This document shows positions 42,757 through 55,189 of a stretch of DNA of 64,000 nucleotides, piece by piece (the first letter of the stretch is position 1; the number at the start of each line of letters is the position of its first letter). The DNA is taken from NCBI GenBank assembly GCA_964023205.1, contig OZ026848.1, positions 31,173,912 through 31,237,911 on the forward strand, written 5' to 3'. This stretch comes from Lutraria lutraria (Eukaryota; Mollusca; Bivalvia; Venerida; Mactridae). The notes under the pieces were generated by a model. It did not search any database. It saw only the letters and a list, made by a program, of their open reading frames with translations, and was not told the origin of the DNA. The position numbers and the translations under genes are program-made.

Positions 42757-43784
42757 TAGAGCTGGGACGGGTAGAAAATTTGTACCCGGGTACCCGTGAC
42801 CATATTACCCGCGAGTACCCGAGTACCCCTATTCATCTCAAAAGAGTTATCATTCCTGCATCCTGTCACTATATATTACTTAAATAGATTGGCAAACAAC
42901 CAAACTGCACAAAAAGCCGGCAAAGTTCGGCAATAACTCACGCTCCTTAGCGATAAACAGATGACAAAATGCAATATCTGCGACCTTGAGTTGAATAAAT
43001 AGTATTTTAAACATTTTTTGCTACTCAAACTGGCTCGAGACGTTGAAATTTCATATTATTTTTTTCGAATATTCGAATTCGTTTTTCATGATCGAATATT
43101 CGTCGAAGTTCCAAATATTCGAATAAAATTCCCAGCCCTAATAAATACATATATAGCAGAACAAAGTTACATGTGTCCGACTCCAAGTCTTCCAATGTAC
43201 GTGTGCCACCACCTGTGTTCGTAAAGTCAGAGCCTGGCGTTACTGGAAACGTTCAGGATTCTAGTCCCTTACTTTACTAGCCTTCCCATCCCAGGCTCCC
43301 AAATTTGCCAACCGTTACTAATGAAAATTGGGTTAAATAACGGTAAATATACATGTACGTGCGAAGATTTTACTTGCGGTAAACTGCTAGTTACATATAT
43401 AAATACTGATGGAGTTAATTAAAAGTTTAGACTGTATTGCAAACAAATGGATAGAAAAATCTGTGTTAATATTTTGACCATTAGAACAATAATTCATACT
43501 CGTCGGAGCAGCACATTAATCATAAAAAATGAATACAGGATGAGTATTCGTTGGTAAGTTAAATATTATATTGAAATCGGCCACAGATGTCTTAAGTATT
43601 GCTCGGTAAGGTTGACAAAAACATATAATTAGGTCTAATCAAATAAGTTTTTTTTCGCTAAAACATCAAAACGAGTTTATTATGGAGTGTTCTACTTCAA
43701 GGGTACCCGGGTAATAATTTTGTACCCGGGTAGTAGCATTACTCGACCCGATACCCGGGTACTCGAGTACTCGTCCCAGCTCTA
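42757..43784. mobile_element. Non-autonomous hAT-like element, 1,028 bp, 8-bp TSD
   Basis: TIRs 'tagagctgggacgggta' and 'tactcgtcccagctcta'; TTAGTAAT at 42749-42756 and 43785-43792, a perfect 8-bp duplication as made by hAT transposases. Subterminal 'gtacccgggtacccg' blocks are repeated at both ends. No transposase ORF. An internal stretch 43060-43140 with 'cgaatattcgaat' and 'cccagccctaataaa' looks like the end of another such element. Confidence 0.92.
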
Positions 43785-44411
43785 TTAGTAATCGTTGTTT
43801 TATATCAGACTAAAATAAATAAATAATTGTCTATTGAAATAAGTGTCAGTATTCTTATTCTAACATCGATTAGTCTCATTTTCATGGCAAATACTGTATA
43901 GATCTATCTAATTTTATGTCGTCTGCAATGGTTTCGCCCTCAGTGATTTCGACCTAATTTGAATCAAAGAAAAAAACTGACCACATTCTACATCGTGTGT
44001 AATTTTATGTTACCAAATTACATGAAATAAAGGAGATATTCGTTTGGTCGTTTGATTTTTGTGCTGTGTTTATTAAATCTATTGAACGATGATAGATAAT
44101 ACACTTTATTGGTAAAATCGGTATCTCAGTATGCTATTAATGTAAGACTGTAACTCGAACTAACAAGTTCCTTTTTTGTCTAATTCATTCCATTGCAATA
44201 ACTTTAACTCAGTATAACTGTATCCCCAAAGAGACACATTTATTCACCAATATTTTTGTGTGTTTTGCTTAAAATTCCGTTCTCAGCACGGACGGAAATT
44301 TGATTTTATATCGAACTCTAACAAGGGGAATAAGTCAGAAGAAGAAACACTAATTTGCTGTCGTGTTTACTTTATATTTCTACGTTTTTACATTTATAGC
44401 ATGACATATGA

Positions 44412-45460
44412 ATGAATCTGTACTCTGTAACTGATAAGGTATGTTTATATGTGAGCTTTGGCGTTCAGAATTCAATGGAACGAGCCATCGCGAAATCTGG
44501 AAGTCCTTTAGAAGTAATTTTTAGTAGTAGCTCTATAGCTATACAAAACGGGACAAATTAAAGAGATTCTCTTTGGAGCACTGTCTTGCATGGTGAACTA
44601 TACATACTAAGTAGGGGTCACTTTATCTGTCTTTCTGTGACGAATCATTTCTGTTCTGTAACTTAATGTCATTCATTGGCATTGTTGGATTTTGTTAGAA
44701 CTTAAAATGTTAACCATCATTAGAAAATGTGTTGTGCGTAACTCCCATGCCAGTAACACCAATGTCAATGTTACCGATAGAGTTCAAAGGTCTTAATTTT
44801 GCTACCCGCCTCCATGATCGTGTGGTTTAGGTCACTGTAACCTCTCGCTGAAAGAGGGTCTAGTTTAAAATAAAAACTGCTCCTTTACTATTCATTTAGA
44901 ATAGTTTACTATTCATTTAGAATAGATACATTTTTCTATCGTTCGGATGCATAGCTTACTGACTGGCTATCATTATTACACTGCTCAGCCTCCAAATTAG
45001 TCTAATTTGTAACTGGAGCATCTGACTTGCAAGCAGGAGGTCACAGGTTCGAGCCCCAAATCGGGTACACTATTTTCCTCCTCCTATTACATTTGGTGCC
45101 GTGAGTGTGAAACTAGCCTTGGAATCCTAGAGCAAGGTTAAGCTAAGGCTGGTTTAGTCAAAATCACTTGTGGTTGTCGCGATTAATTACTTTGAATAAA
45201 AAGGAAGGAGGAATGTAGCAGTGTTGTATATACAAATGTATGTAATTGTATTATAAATTGACTGGGATACTCACCAGCCCGATTAGCTTAGTTGGTAAAG
45301 CATCTGACTCGCATGCAGGAGGTCGCGGGTTTGAGCCCCACATTGGGAACATTCTTTTCCTTCTATTACATATTTTTTAATTTTATTTCAGGATTTGGAA
45401 GAAGAAAATATTCCTCATGATTTAGAGAATACAATTTTAAAGTTGCTTGAAGATGATTGA
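44412..45460 (+). CDS. Spliced 31-codon upstream ORF of RGP1
   Basis: ATG at 44412; the first piece ends at 44438 before GTATGT, the second runs 45392-45460 after TTTCAG. The join is in frame and encodes a 31-residue acidic peptide ending L-K-L-L-E-D-D. Its TGA (45458-45460) lies inside the first codons of RGP1, whose ATG is at 45453, an 8-nt overlap. Other short ATGs (44401, 44408) stop within a few codons. The donor is inferred from sequence; no transcript evidence. It may be a regulatory uORF or a coincidence. Confidence 0.4.
44885..44926. repeat. 21-bp unit tandem x2
   Basis: 'tttactattcatttagaatag' occurs twice in direct succession. Confidence 0.9.
45005..45092 (+). mobile_element. tRNA-Ala-like SINE copy
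   Basis: 'gcatctgacttgcaagcagg', 'cacaggttcgagcccc', then 'tacactattttcctcctcct'. The first part of the head is missing. Confidence 0.65.
45276..45371 (+). mobile_element. tRNA-Ala-like SINE copy just before RGP1 acceptor
   Basis: Nearly complete head: 'gattagcttagttggtaaag' (A box), 'ctcgcat' loop (anticodon CGC), 'cgcgggtttgagcccc' (B box) and a 6/7 acceptor stem. The tail 'cattcttttccttctattac' ends 20 bp before the splice acceptor of the RGP1 start exon. Treated as a SINE because sister copies share this tail. Confidence 0.65.
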
Positions 45461-48400
45461 TGTAACTGCTATATTGAACAGGGGAACTGTATTCCTTGCT
45501 GGGGAAACATTAAAATGTGATATAACTTTTAAAAATAATGGCCCTGTACAGTAAGTATACAAGTGTAAATGTAGCGAGTGCAGGATGTAATGTACCATTG
45601 TCTTAATGTACCAGTGCCTTCATGTACCATACATATATTACAGTGTATATATATTATATTGTATGTGTCTATTGTTCAAATGGGACAGTACCTTGAAAGG
45701 TGATAATTACCGATAGGTGTGAACATCACCTTGTAGCAGCTTAAATTTAATATTTCAGCTAAAACATTCGTAAACTTGTATTAATGAGACTTAAAACATG
45801 ATCTATCTTTAAAAACTGCTAACACCTCTCATTTGAAAGCTAACAGTATAGCTGTGGCAAGCTATAAACTTGCTACAATAAAGTTCAATTTAAAGTATAG
45901 TGCTAAAAATCAATGGTTTATATCTAGTAAAATAACGAATTAATTTTAATTAATATACAATAATTATCATTTGCTATTCAAATAAAGTTTCCCCTATGTA
46001 TCATTATGTTGTAGTGTAGTGTTGTAGTTATGTTGTAACTTAACTAAGTGGAACTTCAAGTCCTGGTACATTTAGGCAAGGCAATGGTACATAGCGTCTG
46101 ACATCCAATATAACACATTCTTGAAAATTGTGTTTAGTTAAGATAAATGTCATAATAATTTCTAGCTGGGCTGTTTTCGAAGAAAAAGTAGCTAATTTGT
46201 AATCACTACGTCGTTTGCATCTATGCCAAAACTTTAATGTAGCTCTTAACTCAGAAACTATAAGAGGTAGCAGCATGAAACTTCATAGGTGGATATGTCT
46301 CACTGAGGCGGTGAACAGACGAGCGTTGGCACCGCTTGCGCCGCTCTTGTCTTATTTAAATTGAATTCTGGTGAGCGATTATAGGGCCATCATGACCCTC
46401 TTGTTTCAGAATGAGGCAGTAATTAATGAAAATAAGCCTGTGTTAGAAATAACCATTATGCACTGGAATCGAAACAACTTAAATCTGTTACATTCTCATT
46501 GTAAATTTGTACAATTTTGAGGTAAGTTTCATTTTATTGTCATAAGTTTACTAGTGAGTGATCATTGCTGTTTATGAATTAAGTTTGCTGTTATTTTATT
46601 ACACAGACACTGATACTTAATTGATATTTACTAGGAATGGTCCTGACAGCTTATCTTGGGCGAGTGCCCAGATCCATTGTCAATGTTCAGTGAGTGATAG
46701 CCGTGTATACCTACCAAGGACAGAACATATGTCTACTGAAGATGCATCATCATCTAGTATGTAACTCAATTGTTATCATGTTTTATATTGTTGTTAAAAG
46801 TAATTAATTATGCCCACTTTTGGAAAAAGGGGATAAACCGTATATTGCTTTGCATGTGTCAGAAGATCGGTCTGTCCATCAGTAACCAGACCTTGTCCTG
46901 GCAATAACTAGAGAACTATTTGGCTTAAGCTCCTCAGATTTGGTTGGGAGGTTGGGCATCACATGACGATGACCCCTATCGATTTTTAGGTCAAAGGTCA
47001 AAGTCATACTTTCCAGTTGACCTTTAAGGGGCATCCGTGTTTCACAAACACTTCTTGTTTTTTTTGGCTTTCAAATGCTATTTGTTGTAGTAACTTACTG
47101 ATTGTTGCAATGTTTATCTTTTTGGAATGTTTTACACAACATTTAAAGCCTTATTGACATTGCTGCATATAAAACCAGTCTTCACGCTAACCCACTGGCC
47201 CTCGGACCAGTAAATTTCTATTCGGGCTAGTGAACTGATCCTAAATTGTGTATTCGGGCTAATGGTAAATTATCTATTTTCAATAGTCCACTTATAGTTC
47301 TGGCTAGTGCTTTAAAAAATTAGTTCAAACACTGTTATAATATAAAAACAATTTATTTGACTGACGTTCTTCTACATAAATAGATCATTGAATGGTACTT
47401 ATAGAAATTGGAATAAATCAGCTTTTAATCTTATTATGACAGTCAAAATATTGTTATTTATTTATTTTGTACAAATGTTCAGTATTATTGAATTGTAGGT
47501 TGTGACACATCGTTTGTACCCAGTAAGGGAGAGCGAGGAATGACTGTTTTGTCAACGAAGCCAAAAATACTCTTTTGTGACATGAGGTTAGATCCTGGAC
47601 AATCTAAAACATGTAAGATTTTTTTATTTTAATCTTATCACTTATTTCTTTTCCTTTTTCACTCAAATGCATTGTATTACTCAGGGGTTCCATTAGACCC
47701 TTTGTTAGGGGTTTTGACCCTGAAAAATTGCAAAACCCTTTATATTGACCATCAGAATTTCAACTGAAGGATCATTTGTAGCTCACCAGATGTCCATCGT
47801 CCGTGCATGTGTGTGTCAGTGCGTCAACAATTGCTTTAAACAACATCTCCTTCTTAACCAACTGGCCAATTTCAACGAAACTTCACAGGGATGTTCCTTG
47901 CATGAAGCTCTACCAAAGTTGTTCAAAAAATTCAATTTCATTAAAAACTCTGGTTGCCATGGCAACCAATAGGAAAAACTTTAAAAATCTTCTTGTCCAA
48001 AACCACAGGGCCTAGAGCTTAGATATTTGGTGTGTAGCATTGTCTAGTGGACCTCTACCAAGTTTGTTCAAATTATTGCCCTAGGGTCAAAATTGGCCCC
48101 GCCCCAGGGGTCACTTGATTTTACATGGACTTATATGGGGAAATTTTAAAAATCTTCTTGTCAGAAACTACAATGCCTAGAGCTTAGATATTTAGTGTGT
48201 AGCATTGTCTAGTGAACCTCTACCAAATTGTTCAAATTATTTCCCGGGGGTCATTTGATTTATATAGGCTTATATAGGAAAATTTAAAAAATCTTCTTGT
48301 CAGAAACCGCATGGCCTAGAGCTTAGATATTTGGTATGTAGCATTGTCTAGTGGACCTCTAACAAGATTGTTCAAACTATGGCCCTGGGGTTGAAATTGA

Positions 48401-51400
48401 CCCGGGCTGGGGGGTTACTCTATTTTATGTACTATGCTTACATAGACAAATTACAAAAAACTTCTTGTCAGAATTTGCAAGGCCTAAAGCTTAGATATAT
48501 ACCCCTCTGGCCCTGAGGTAAAAATTGGCCTAGTCACTTGATTTTTCATAGGCTGATGATGTTTTCCCTCAGGATCTTTTTTCTGGTGAGCGATATAGGA
48601 CCATCATGGCCCTCTTGTTTATCAAAATGAGGTATATTTTAGAAACTAAAATGAGCAAAATCAAGTCTTTTACAGAAAATTTGACCCCAAGTTACTGAAG
48701 CTAGTGCAACCCCTGATTTCTTGCTGAATACAATCATATAGTGTACACAATGTTGTTGTTTTTCTAATTATTGTTCGAATTTTAGTAAGACATTTTGTGT
48801 AAAAAGTTTCTATAGTTCTAGAGTAATAATTATTATTATACGTATACATAATTATACTGCAATAATGATTTGTGATTCTTTATTTAGTTACATACAGAGA
48901 GACAATACCTTCTGATGCTCCGCCCACATTTCGAGGCCAGGCAGTAAAATATTCGTACAAACTAACGCTTGGAACACAACGTTTGAATCATCCGACTAAA
49001 CTTATACGTATACCCTTTAGGGTTCTAGTCTTACATGGTATGTAGTCCTTTATGGCACTTTATGTTATAGGTTGATTCTCAAAGTGAGCCGAAAGGCTCG
49101 ATAGATCGTATCGATAGATCGTGGGCATATTGCTTTTGGTCTCTATGTTTGTCTGTCTGTTTGTGCCAAACTTTAACCTTGCCTATAAAATCAAAACGCT
49201 TGCACCTACAATCATCAAACTTCATATGTAGGTTCCTCATGACAACCTCTACAGGACATTTTCAGGTCAGTAGGTCAAAGGTCAAGGTCACGGGGTCATA
49301 GTGTTTAAAAAAAAATTCTTTTAGGATACTACTCCTACATTTTTCATAGACTTGTTGTTACCTAGAACCCCTGCACATATATTCCGGGTTTTGTGATTCG
49401 ATCATTTTTGACTGAATTATGGCCTTTTGTTTATTTTGTGCATTTTCAAGTTAAAGGTCACCCGCAGGGGGCATTGTGTTTTTGAAACACATCTTGTTTG
49501 AGTCTGTTGTCATCATTAGTCAATCTACTGGAGTATATAATAGGAGTCTTCACATTTAGTAGGTTTGGTTGATATAAAAAGATGAGTTTATGTCTTTTGT
49601 CAAAGTTAGGTGTACTTCAGTGTAGTACTTGTGACTTTGAATTAGTTTTTAGATCAACTGATTGATTTTAGATGAGATAATATTTATTTCAAGTCGGTAA
49701 GACAACACCAGTACAACATAAGCTATCTAAGAGCTTTTGAGCCGACTATATAACTGGAGTAAGCTGTCAGTGGTTGTAGGATAATGTTTGTAGCTATCTA
49801 TATACATAACTTAAGTTACCTTGATTTTGCCCATTGTACATGTTCATACGAATGCTTGTATACTGTTTCGTTATTTTGTATTTGTACTAATACCATCCCA
49901 GACGAAGACTATGTTTTAATAGTCAAAACTAGTTGGGTGTTGTAAAAATTTAAAAAATACCTGTTTTGTAATGTGTTCCACTATTCTCTTTTAGGCTGAT
50001 TTTCTCTTTTTTGTCTTAAAATATTTGACACAAAACAGTCTTCGAATTAGTGGGTTGCCCCCTGCCCAAAAGGATTCTTTTCCTTCTTTAAGTCTTTTGG
50101 GGGACAACCTAGTTTTTGAGAGTTTCCTTCATAAAGTACATGTATATAGTCGGGCAACCTGTCACAAAAAATTAATTCAAAGACTGCACAAAAGGGTCCA
50201 GATTCAGTCTGACCTACTGGAGGGGGTGGGGGTAGAGTATTTCAACGTTTTTGCTCTTGGAGCAATCACAAGCCTGCCTTGTCACGTGTTTCACTGTTCT
50301 TATCTGTTGTTGTAAATTATACTATAACTTATATAATATTTGTAGGTCTCAATGATATAAGTGTATACATGGACAGTGAGGAGGTTCAACCTTCTAATCC
50401 ATTCATGAAACCTAAACAAGAGAATTCTGTACTGGATATAGCACTCGGTATACTAGGTACCGTCACTGCTAGAAATGGACCTCGTAAGTAACAAAAACAC
50501 ACAGTCACTATACCTATATACAGTAAAACTTGTTTTACAAGCATAGATATCATGAACATTAGACTTATCTCGAGGAGATCTTGAAGTCCTGGCACTTTCT
50601 GTTGTTAGCTAGACCACGTATTCAGATTTTGTCAAGTTGATATTGACTTATAAATTTCATTAATTTATTAAACAATATTTTAGATTTTTTTATTTAACAA
50701 ATGGTGAATATTTTTTTTTGATTTTCTGAAAAATAGATATCACATATCGCTTGTACCGTATCGCAATACGTATCGTATCGGCTGAGATCAGTATTGGGAC
50801 AGCCCTAAATGATAATACTAGTATAAAATAAGTTTGTATACCTCAGTTTATATGGATATTGTTTGTTTGGTAGATTGTCTAATAATTGTCACTTTAACTT
50901 ACACTGCATTGATAAAATATAATCTGATTTCTTGCAGATTCGTACAACATAACAAATGCTAAAGGAAAAGTTGCTAAGTGTATTTTATATAAACAAGCAT
51001 ACAAACTTGGTGAAGATATCATTGGCTTGATGGATTTTTCTGATTCATCTGTTAATTGTGTTCAGGTAAAGTATTATCCTCTTGTTGTTGTATACATGTT
51101 TCTTAATTAGTTACTAGTTGAATGCAGTGCTGGCAAAATCTGATTTTGACTTACCTGTCCGCTTTTGCCAGAAGTATTTCTCAACTTGTCTGTATGATAT
51201 TTATATAGTAAATTCTGGACATTTTCGCTTGTCTGTACAGGCTGCGGGACAACCTTGGTAATATGGACAATTTATTTCCTGCCCCTGGAATGTATAGATG
51301 TAATATAGCATAGATCTGATGAAGCCCTGGGCTCCCTGAACCAAGTTTAATACATGTTTAATAGGACTGAGGTCTTGGGTCCTTGCCAGTGATCCATTGT

Positions 51401-52732
51401 TTTGAAAAGTCCACAAACAGCAAATAATGTGTTCTCTGTTGTGTGTGTCAAATTTTGAATCTTTTATAAAAATTATGAGCTTGCATATTTTGTTGTAATC
51501 AAATTAAAATTGGCCCTTATCAAATATTGAGCTGTATATTTGTTATATAAATATGTATATCTGTATATATTGTGACGTTAATTACAGAGGAAGTCCGCTA
51601 TATCAGGTTTAATTTCATGTACTGTTTCAAAGATCCTAACTCCTATTTTACTTATCTTCATTTCTGTGTTGTGTCAATTCTTAGAATTAAAAATATTCTG
51701 TGAAATGCATTTTATAGTTTATGTAGCAATAGTGTTGTGTTTGTATCATTATTCAATCTGACGAACGACACATTACTGTTTTTCAGTATTCTGTTACGTT
51801 ACAAAGTGAAGAAAGTGTGGCCGAGGAGTGCCGAAAGAAAGCTAGTCAAGGGAGCTCACTCACGTCTTATGTGAGGCATCAAGATATGTGTCTACATACA
51901 GAGAAATCAAACTTTGCTATACCTGTACCTCTCACAGCTACACCAACATTTATGACAGATATAGGTTAGAATGAGGAATATTTCTTACAATTCTTTTACA
52001 AATTTTGTTTATCTGTTGAATAAGAGCCCATTCGACTGCTAGTCATTTCAGGGCTGCCCCCAGAGAAAGGGGACTGGAGATACAGAAGAACCAGGCATTT
52101 ATATCTCTACTCTTAGTTTAATAGTTTTCCTGGTTTTCGTCAGATATTTGAACCCACTATCTTTCGATTAGTAGTCCAGGGCGTTGCCACAAGACCATTG
52201 AATGTACCCTGTATACAAGTCTACTATGATAAAATAATCCTTTCTTACTGTTTTGGGGAACAGGTCCATTTGATTGGGGATATTTAGTCATGAAACACTA
52301 AATTAGGGGATTTTTTTACTAATTTACTTGGGGAAAACTCAACAGGAGAATACCGGACCAAAAAATGACATTAAAAAGGGCCTGAAAAACTACCATCTAC
52401 TTGATGAGTATGAAAAGTATGATTGTTGTTGGAAAATGAAATTTCAGTTAATGTTGGTTCAGTTACAGCCAGTAAATTTAGATGACTAACTTTCTTGTTT
52501 TTTTGTTACAGTGTGTCAGAGATGGCGTCTACATTTTGAATTTGTTACATCTATAGAACCTGTGAAAGGGGAGATAAGAAAAAACGATGATGAGAGTACA
52601 ATATGGCGGGGAAACGCAACACTACGCGTTGAAACAATGGTCTGGGACTTACCCATAAAAATGTTTGCATCTAATCCTGTGTATGCATCAAGTGTATCAT
52701 TGTTGAAAATAAGACATTCTATCAATGTGTGA
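45453..52732 (+). CDS. RGP1: RGP1, RIC1-RGP1 (RAB6 GEF) subunit, 382 aa, 8 exons
   Basis: Exons: 45453-45550, 46635-46756, 47499-47612, 48888-49037, 50346-50483, 50938-51065, 51787-51964, 52512-52732; 1,149 nt in frame. The product opens '[20 protein letters not shown]', like vertebrate RGP1 (about 391 aa), and keeps its landmarks: '[11 protein letters not shown]', '[17 protein letters not shown]', '[18 protein letters not shown]', '[20 protein letters not shown]' and '[10 protein letters not shown]', with 'WDLPIKM' near the end. The fold is arrestin-like beta sandwiches. With RIC1 it activates RAB6 at the Golgi for endosome-to-Golgi traffic. The ATG is preceded by a splice acceptor 61 nt upstream, so a non-coding first exon is expected, probably ending at 44438. 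Introns contain dispersed molluscan repeats. Confidence 0.96.
46040..46412. repeat. Dispersed repeat, also at 61880-62060 and 48580-48620
   Basis: 'gaaactataagaggtagcag', 'catgaaacttcataggtgg' and 'cactgaggcggtgaacag' recur inverted near 61890-61990; its end 'tctggtgagcgat...ccctcttgttt' recurs at 48582-48620. In RGP1 intron 1. Confidence 0.65.
46812..47040. repeat. Dispersed repeat, also at 56500-56752
   Basis: 'aaggggataaaccgtatatt/gctttgc', 'tctgtccatcagtaaccag' and 'ctagagaactatttggctta' match the inverse of 56590-56752. In RGP1 intron 2. Confidence 0.6.
47736..48620. repeat. Tandem-like dispersed repeat, 140-170 bp units x4
   Basis: Units begin 'aatcttcttgtcagaaac' at about 47986, 48151, 48291 and 48460, each followed by 'gcctagagcttagatattt' and 'tgtctagtggacctctac'. 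In RGP1 intron 3. Confidence 0.8.
49140..49500. repeat. Dispersed repeat (inverse of 25497 type)
   Basis: 'gccaaactttaaccttgcct', 'gacaacctctacaggacatt' and 'aaaggtcaaggtcac' in inverse order to 25497-25690. In RGP1 intron 4. Confidence 0.7.
50035..50190 (+). mobile_element. Dispersed repeat, about 150 bp, sister of 18743-18885
   Basis: 'gtgggttgccccctgcccaa', 'gggggacaacctag' and 'tagtcgggcaacctgtcac' mirror 18743-18885. In RGP1 intron 4. Confidence 0.6.
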
Positions 52733-54131
52733 TTTATAAGTAAATGTTAATTATTGTACGGTTGTATATATAGATATGTGTTGCATATGTAGATATGTAA
52801 GATTTGATTTCAAAATCATGCTGTATATCTGAATGCAAAGGCTGCTGTAAAAAACATGTCTAAGGCACAGGCTGTTTAAAACATGTCCAAGCAGGGGCTG
52901 CAATTTTGACATATGTCCAAGGATTGGTCTTTAATTGATACATGTCAAAGGCAGGGGTTAGCCTATAATTACTACATTCTTAAAAATCAGTTACTTGCTT
53001 GGCGGTGTTAAGAATGACATTTTATGATTAACAATTGTGAAATCTGGCCGCTTAGCTCAATTGATGAAATTTCTACAGACCTACTGATCTGGCCGCTTAG
53101 CTCAATTGATGAAATTTCTACAGACCTACTGTTTGTAAGTTTGAACCCTGTGTTTGCAAATGTTATCTGAGTCAATATGGTTGAATACATTGCAGTAGTA
53201 TACATTTGTAGTGTATTGCTAATAATTCATGTAGTTAGGTTGGTAGTTACTTGCGAAGAACAGGGTCATAACTTGTTCCAGGGGAGCTGCCTACTTGTAT
53301 ATTACCAAAACAAAAAGTACTGGTATTCATGAGTTGCAATTTAATATATTATTGTCTTACTATTGTTTTGTTTTTTTATCAAATTTTGGATTGAGAGATA
53401 AATTTGTGTAGGATCTACATTTTTTTGTGAATGATTTGTTTTATTTTGCTGTGGGTCTAGGAAAGTGCTAGGTTGTAAAAAATCTCATATTGGCTCAAAC
53501 ATACCAAATGTATTGGGTTGTTTTTGATAAAACAATTACACAGGATAGTAAATTGTTATGTGTACAATTGTTCAAGATTGGTGCAATACATAACAACTTG
53601 TTGTTGTTTAAATTATTATTTTTACATCTATTTATATAGACAACATTGATATTGGTGTGTTGATTTTTCTCTAGGTAAAAACTGTAAATTAAAAAGATAG
53701 ATCTAATTGAAAAGATGCAAAATGGAAAATAATATTTGTCCAAAAAAATATGAAACTGGAAAATTATACAGTACATGGAATGGTAACAATAAACCATTTT
53801 AACATGCTCAATTTTGTTATAATGTCATCTTCACTGAAGGAAGTTTTAACTACACTTCTTATCCAGTGTACAAAAAATGCAATATCCGTTTTGTTAATAA
53901 TAGCACGTAAATGAAAAAGGTACCATTGGAAAGATGATTGTGTAAGTCAGTCATTATTATTAAATTTGAATGTATTCTTCCAGTACAATATTAGAGTCAA
54001 GTAGTACACCATAAAATGTCAAGTTACAATCGATTTTAAAATATTCACAGAAACTTTTGTACTTAAGTATATTTACCTGTTAGAAATATTGCTTTTGTTT
54101 AAAATATTCTTGTAATTCTGAAGCCAATAAA
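52733..54131 (+). other. RGP1: Probable RGP1 3' UTR with AATAAA at 54126
   Basis: Region from the stop codon to a plus-strand AATAAA (54126-54131) followed by a T/G-rich tract 'gattgtccattgtgtttg'. It contains a 45-bp direct duplication (about 53045-53130). Confidence 0.5.
53045..53130 (+). repeat. 45-bp direct duplication, tRNA-like
   Basis: 'tctggccgcttagctcaatt/gatgaaatttctacagacctactg' occurs twice in a row; the 'gcttagctcaattgatgaa' core resembles a decayed tRNA A box. Confidence 0.75.
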
Positions 54132-54185
54132 TGTAAAACAATGTATGATTGTCCATTGTGTTTGATTTATTTCATGTAAATCTAG

Positions 54186-54541
54186 CTGAAAATAAAAACA
54201 AGTTTATTTGGACTGCTCCTACCTACTCACAAAAATCCTAGCAAATGAATAAAAAATTGGGGGGGGGGGGGGGGCATTTTTTTTACACCCGTTTGAAAAA
54301 CAACAGTCTTATTCGGATCCTCACCAAACTTGATGGAAATGTTTATGGCCATGAGAGCTCGGTCATGTTTGATAACTTCAGAGTTATGCCCCTTGACACT
54401 TTGAAAAATTAATTTTGACGGGCGTATTTTGTGACCTGGCACTCTTGTTTTACTATTGTTACACAGAAGAAAAAACCTACATAGCTACCCAGTGCTAAAA
54501 TTCTGGGTGGGAGCACTCTAAAAAACTTATTTTTGTTTTCA
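54186..54541. mobile_element. GGCTGAAAATA MITE split by another repeat
   Basis: Left 'gctgaaaataaaaacaagtt', right 'aacttatttttgttttcaac'. Between them lies the dispersed 'acttgatggaaatgtttatg/gcc...gacgggcgtattttgtgacc' repeat also seen at 21925-22170. Confidence 0.7.
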
Positions 54542-55189
54542 ACATTTTACTAGAATTGTTGATTTCTGGAACATGACTTGCATTTGTAAACATCGTGAAA
54601 TATTTAGTACAACATTACTAGATGTCAAGATAACATGTATCTCCTATTCTCCATGTAAAACTAATGTGTTTTCTGTGATCAATGTTACAGTTATAGGATT
54701 TCCATATCATCTAACTTGAAGTAATCAGTGCCTTGATGTAATCAATGTCTGTCTCAGTTCTTGTTATGATTAACAGCTTTCTGATAGAATATAATGATCA
54801 GTTTTCTAGTGCATGATTCTGTAAAACAGGACAGTGAATATCATTCTTTATATAGTTTTATTGCAATCTCACAGAGTTCCGAAGTACAAAAGACAGGAGT
54901 GATGTATTTGACGCCATTATTCATCAGAGATGCTACTTGCTGAGAAGGGATATTATTATATCTGACAGTGCTGAATAATAGAAGTCATTCTCAGATTGAA
55001 GACAATGTTTAAGTTGTCCGCTTTTTTGCGGGAATGTCACACGTTTGCTAATTTAAAAAGGTGAATTTTGAGAAATTAGCGTTAATCTCATAATTGGACA
55101 TTCTACATCGAGTATCATTTCATTGAAGACTGAATACAACAATGTACCAAAAGAACATTAAGACAAACACACATGTTGACCATTAAATG

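Larger units (their letters stand above)
41100..44411. other. Divergent intergenic region AF10 / RGP1
   Basis: Apart from the hairpin at 41531 and the hAT-like element at 42757-43784 I see no gene. Promoters of both flanking genes should lie here. Confidence 0.5.

Noticed and set aside
43018..43224. Possible transposase in the hAT-like element
   Set aside because: Only 68 residues, no hAT motifs; the element is non-autonomous.
45276..45371. Genuine tRNA-Ala gene
   Set aside because: Acceptor and anticodon stems have mismatches, and several copies with the same downstream tail exist, so a SINE is more likely.
50025..50315. 96-residue plus-strand open frame in RGP1 intron 4
   Set aside because: It lies mostly in the dispersed repeat shared with 18743-18885 and has no protein features.
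54227..54442. Open frame of 71 residues
   Set aside because: Falls inside the composite MITE and repeat at 54186-54541.
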